Positions 63,703 through 64,000 of a stretch of DNA of 64,000 nt are shown piece by piece. Both the position numbers and the translations under genes were made by a program. This DNA comes from CAZSDP01 sp964605665. Lineage in GTDB: Bacteria > Planctomycetota > UBA8108 > UBA1146. The notes under the pieces are model-generated. The model ran no database searches. It was not told where the DNA came from and was given only the letters and a program-made list of their open reading frames with translations. Every line of letters starts with the position of its first letter. Positions within the stretch are counted from its first letter, which is position 1. The DNA is taken from assembly GCA_964605665.1 (NCBI GenBank), contig CAZSDP010000009.1, positions 82,660 through 146,659 on the forward strand. The letters run 5' to 3'.

Positions 63703-63933
63703 TTATGAAAACAACCCGTAGTTGCGCGGGTCCATCTGACTGATAGAATTCACCTGTCGACCCTGCAATTCATCGATCCAGTCATCACGCGATTGCGGGT
63801 CGCGGGCTCTAGTCTTGAAAGAACCAAAATCGAGAGATTTGGTTTCAACAGTCGGACCGGTGTAACCAGCGAGTTTGCACAAGACAGCGCTGGTCAGAAT
63901 CTCTCTCCGACTCGAGGACTGCATCGCCGGCAT
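63703..63933 (-). CDS. Possible small protein of unknown function
   Basis: 76 residues. ATG 63933 with CGGAG about 12 bases upstream. The first 20 residues (SSRREILTSAVLCKLAG) look like a short basic-hydrophobic signal; the rest, VETKSLDFGSFKTRARDPQSRDDWIDEL, has normal protein composition. No family recognised. It could be a real short gene or a chance frame; the in-frame TGA at 63964 limits it upstream. Confidence 0.35.
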   Translation of the reverse strand: MPAMQSSSRREILTSAVLCKLAGYTGPTVETKSLDFGSFKTRARDPQSRDDWIDELQGRQVNSISQMDPRNYGLFS

Positions 63934-63954
63934 TATCGAATGCTCCGACAGTCT

Positions 63955-64000
63955 GAGCTGCTTTCACACTGAGCTGCTTTCACACTGAGCTGCTTTCACA
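63955..64000. repeat. Three tandem copies of a 16-bp unit, running off the window
   Basis: GAGCTGCTTTCACACT starts at 63955, 63971 and 63987; the last is cut by the window edge. The unit ends in the window's final bases, so the array is longer than shown here. Confidence 0.9.

Larger units (their letters stand above)
63650..64000. other. 351-base end region with a small unassigned ORF and a tandem repeat
   Basis: Holds a possible 76-residue gene on the minus strand and, at the edge, the 16-bp repeat. No terminator, tRNA or known gene is visible. Confidence 0.5.

Overview
The window is about 57% G+C by eye and carries roughly 44 protein-coding genes. I saw no rRNA, tRNA, CRISPR array, insertion sequence or phage gene. 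The gene content suggests a Gram-negative-type bacterium of the Planctomycetota. Secreted proteins carry dockerin-like calcium repeats with no cellulosome context. P-domain repeats, FHA domains and Hanks-type kinases are present, along with a DUF1844 protein, and lipopolysaccharide genes (kdsB, a heptose kinase, an MsbA-like flippase) indicate an outer membrane. The phylum is inferred from family content, not from a marker gene.

Layout. 0-5.7 kb: a TorD-like molybdoenzyme chaperone cut by the edge, then secreted enzymes (hydrolase, beta-propeller, HExxH peptidase) and a CPBP membrane protein. 5.8-9.8 kb: mutS, divergent from a low-complexity protein. 10-16.4 kb: two large secreted proteins, one with three P-domains and a dockerin-like end, one a hydrolase with a dockerin-like start. 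16.4-26.6 kb: a signalling block with a coiled-coil membrane protein, an FHA-kinase whose catalytic domain is interrupted by a STAND-type ATPase module, cutA-moeA, and a giant FHA-transmembrane-metalloprotease. 26.7-30.9 kb: a TPR-like protein, a pseudouridine synthase, mobA and a ChaN-like protein. 31-46.1 kb: a metal/efflux island. It has a tight five-gene MacAB-type ABC export operon, a CusCBA-type RND pump, and four small Cys- or His-rich secreted proteins between and beside them. 46.3-54.4 kb, minus strand: a predicted selenocysteine-containing thioredoxin-like protein, a HAD phosphatase, metG, a DUF1844 gene, pyrG, kdsB and a glycosyltransferase. 54.6-62 kb: queC, then surface-sugar genes (epimerase, aminotransferase, heptose-phosphate kinase, MsbA-like exporter, glycosyltransferase). 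62.4-64 kb: another dockerin-like secreted protein and an unexplained end region with a 16-bp tandem repeat.

The two strongest discoveries are these. First, at 46324-47457 an in-frame TGA replaces the first Cys of a thioredoxin-like CGPC motif, and a perfect 7-bp hairpin lies 31 nt downstream, matching the geometry of a bacterial SECIS element. Second, at 17963-20443 a protein kinase is split between its catalytic loop and its DFG motif by about 430 residues resembling a degenerate STAND ATPase. The molybdenum cofactor genes (moeA, mobA) and the TorD-type chaperone would fit a genome with molybdo/seleno-enzymes such as formate dehydrogenase, but no such enzyme or Sec machinery lies in this window.
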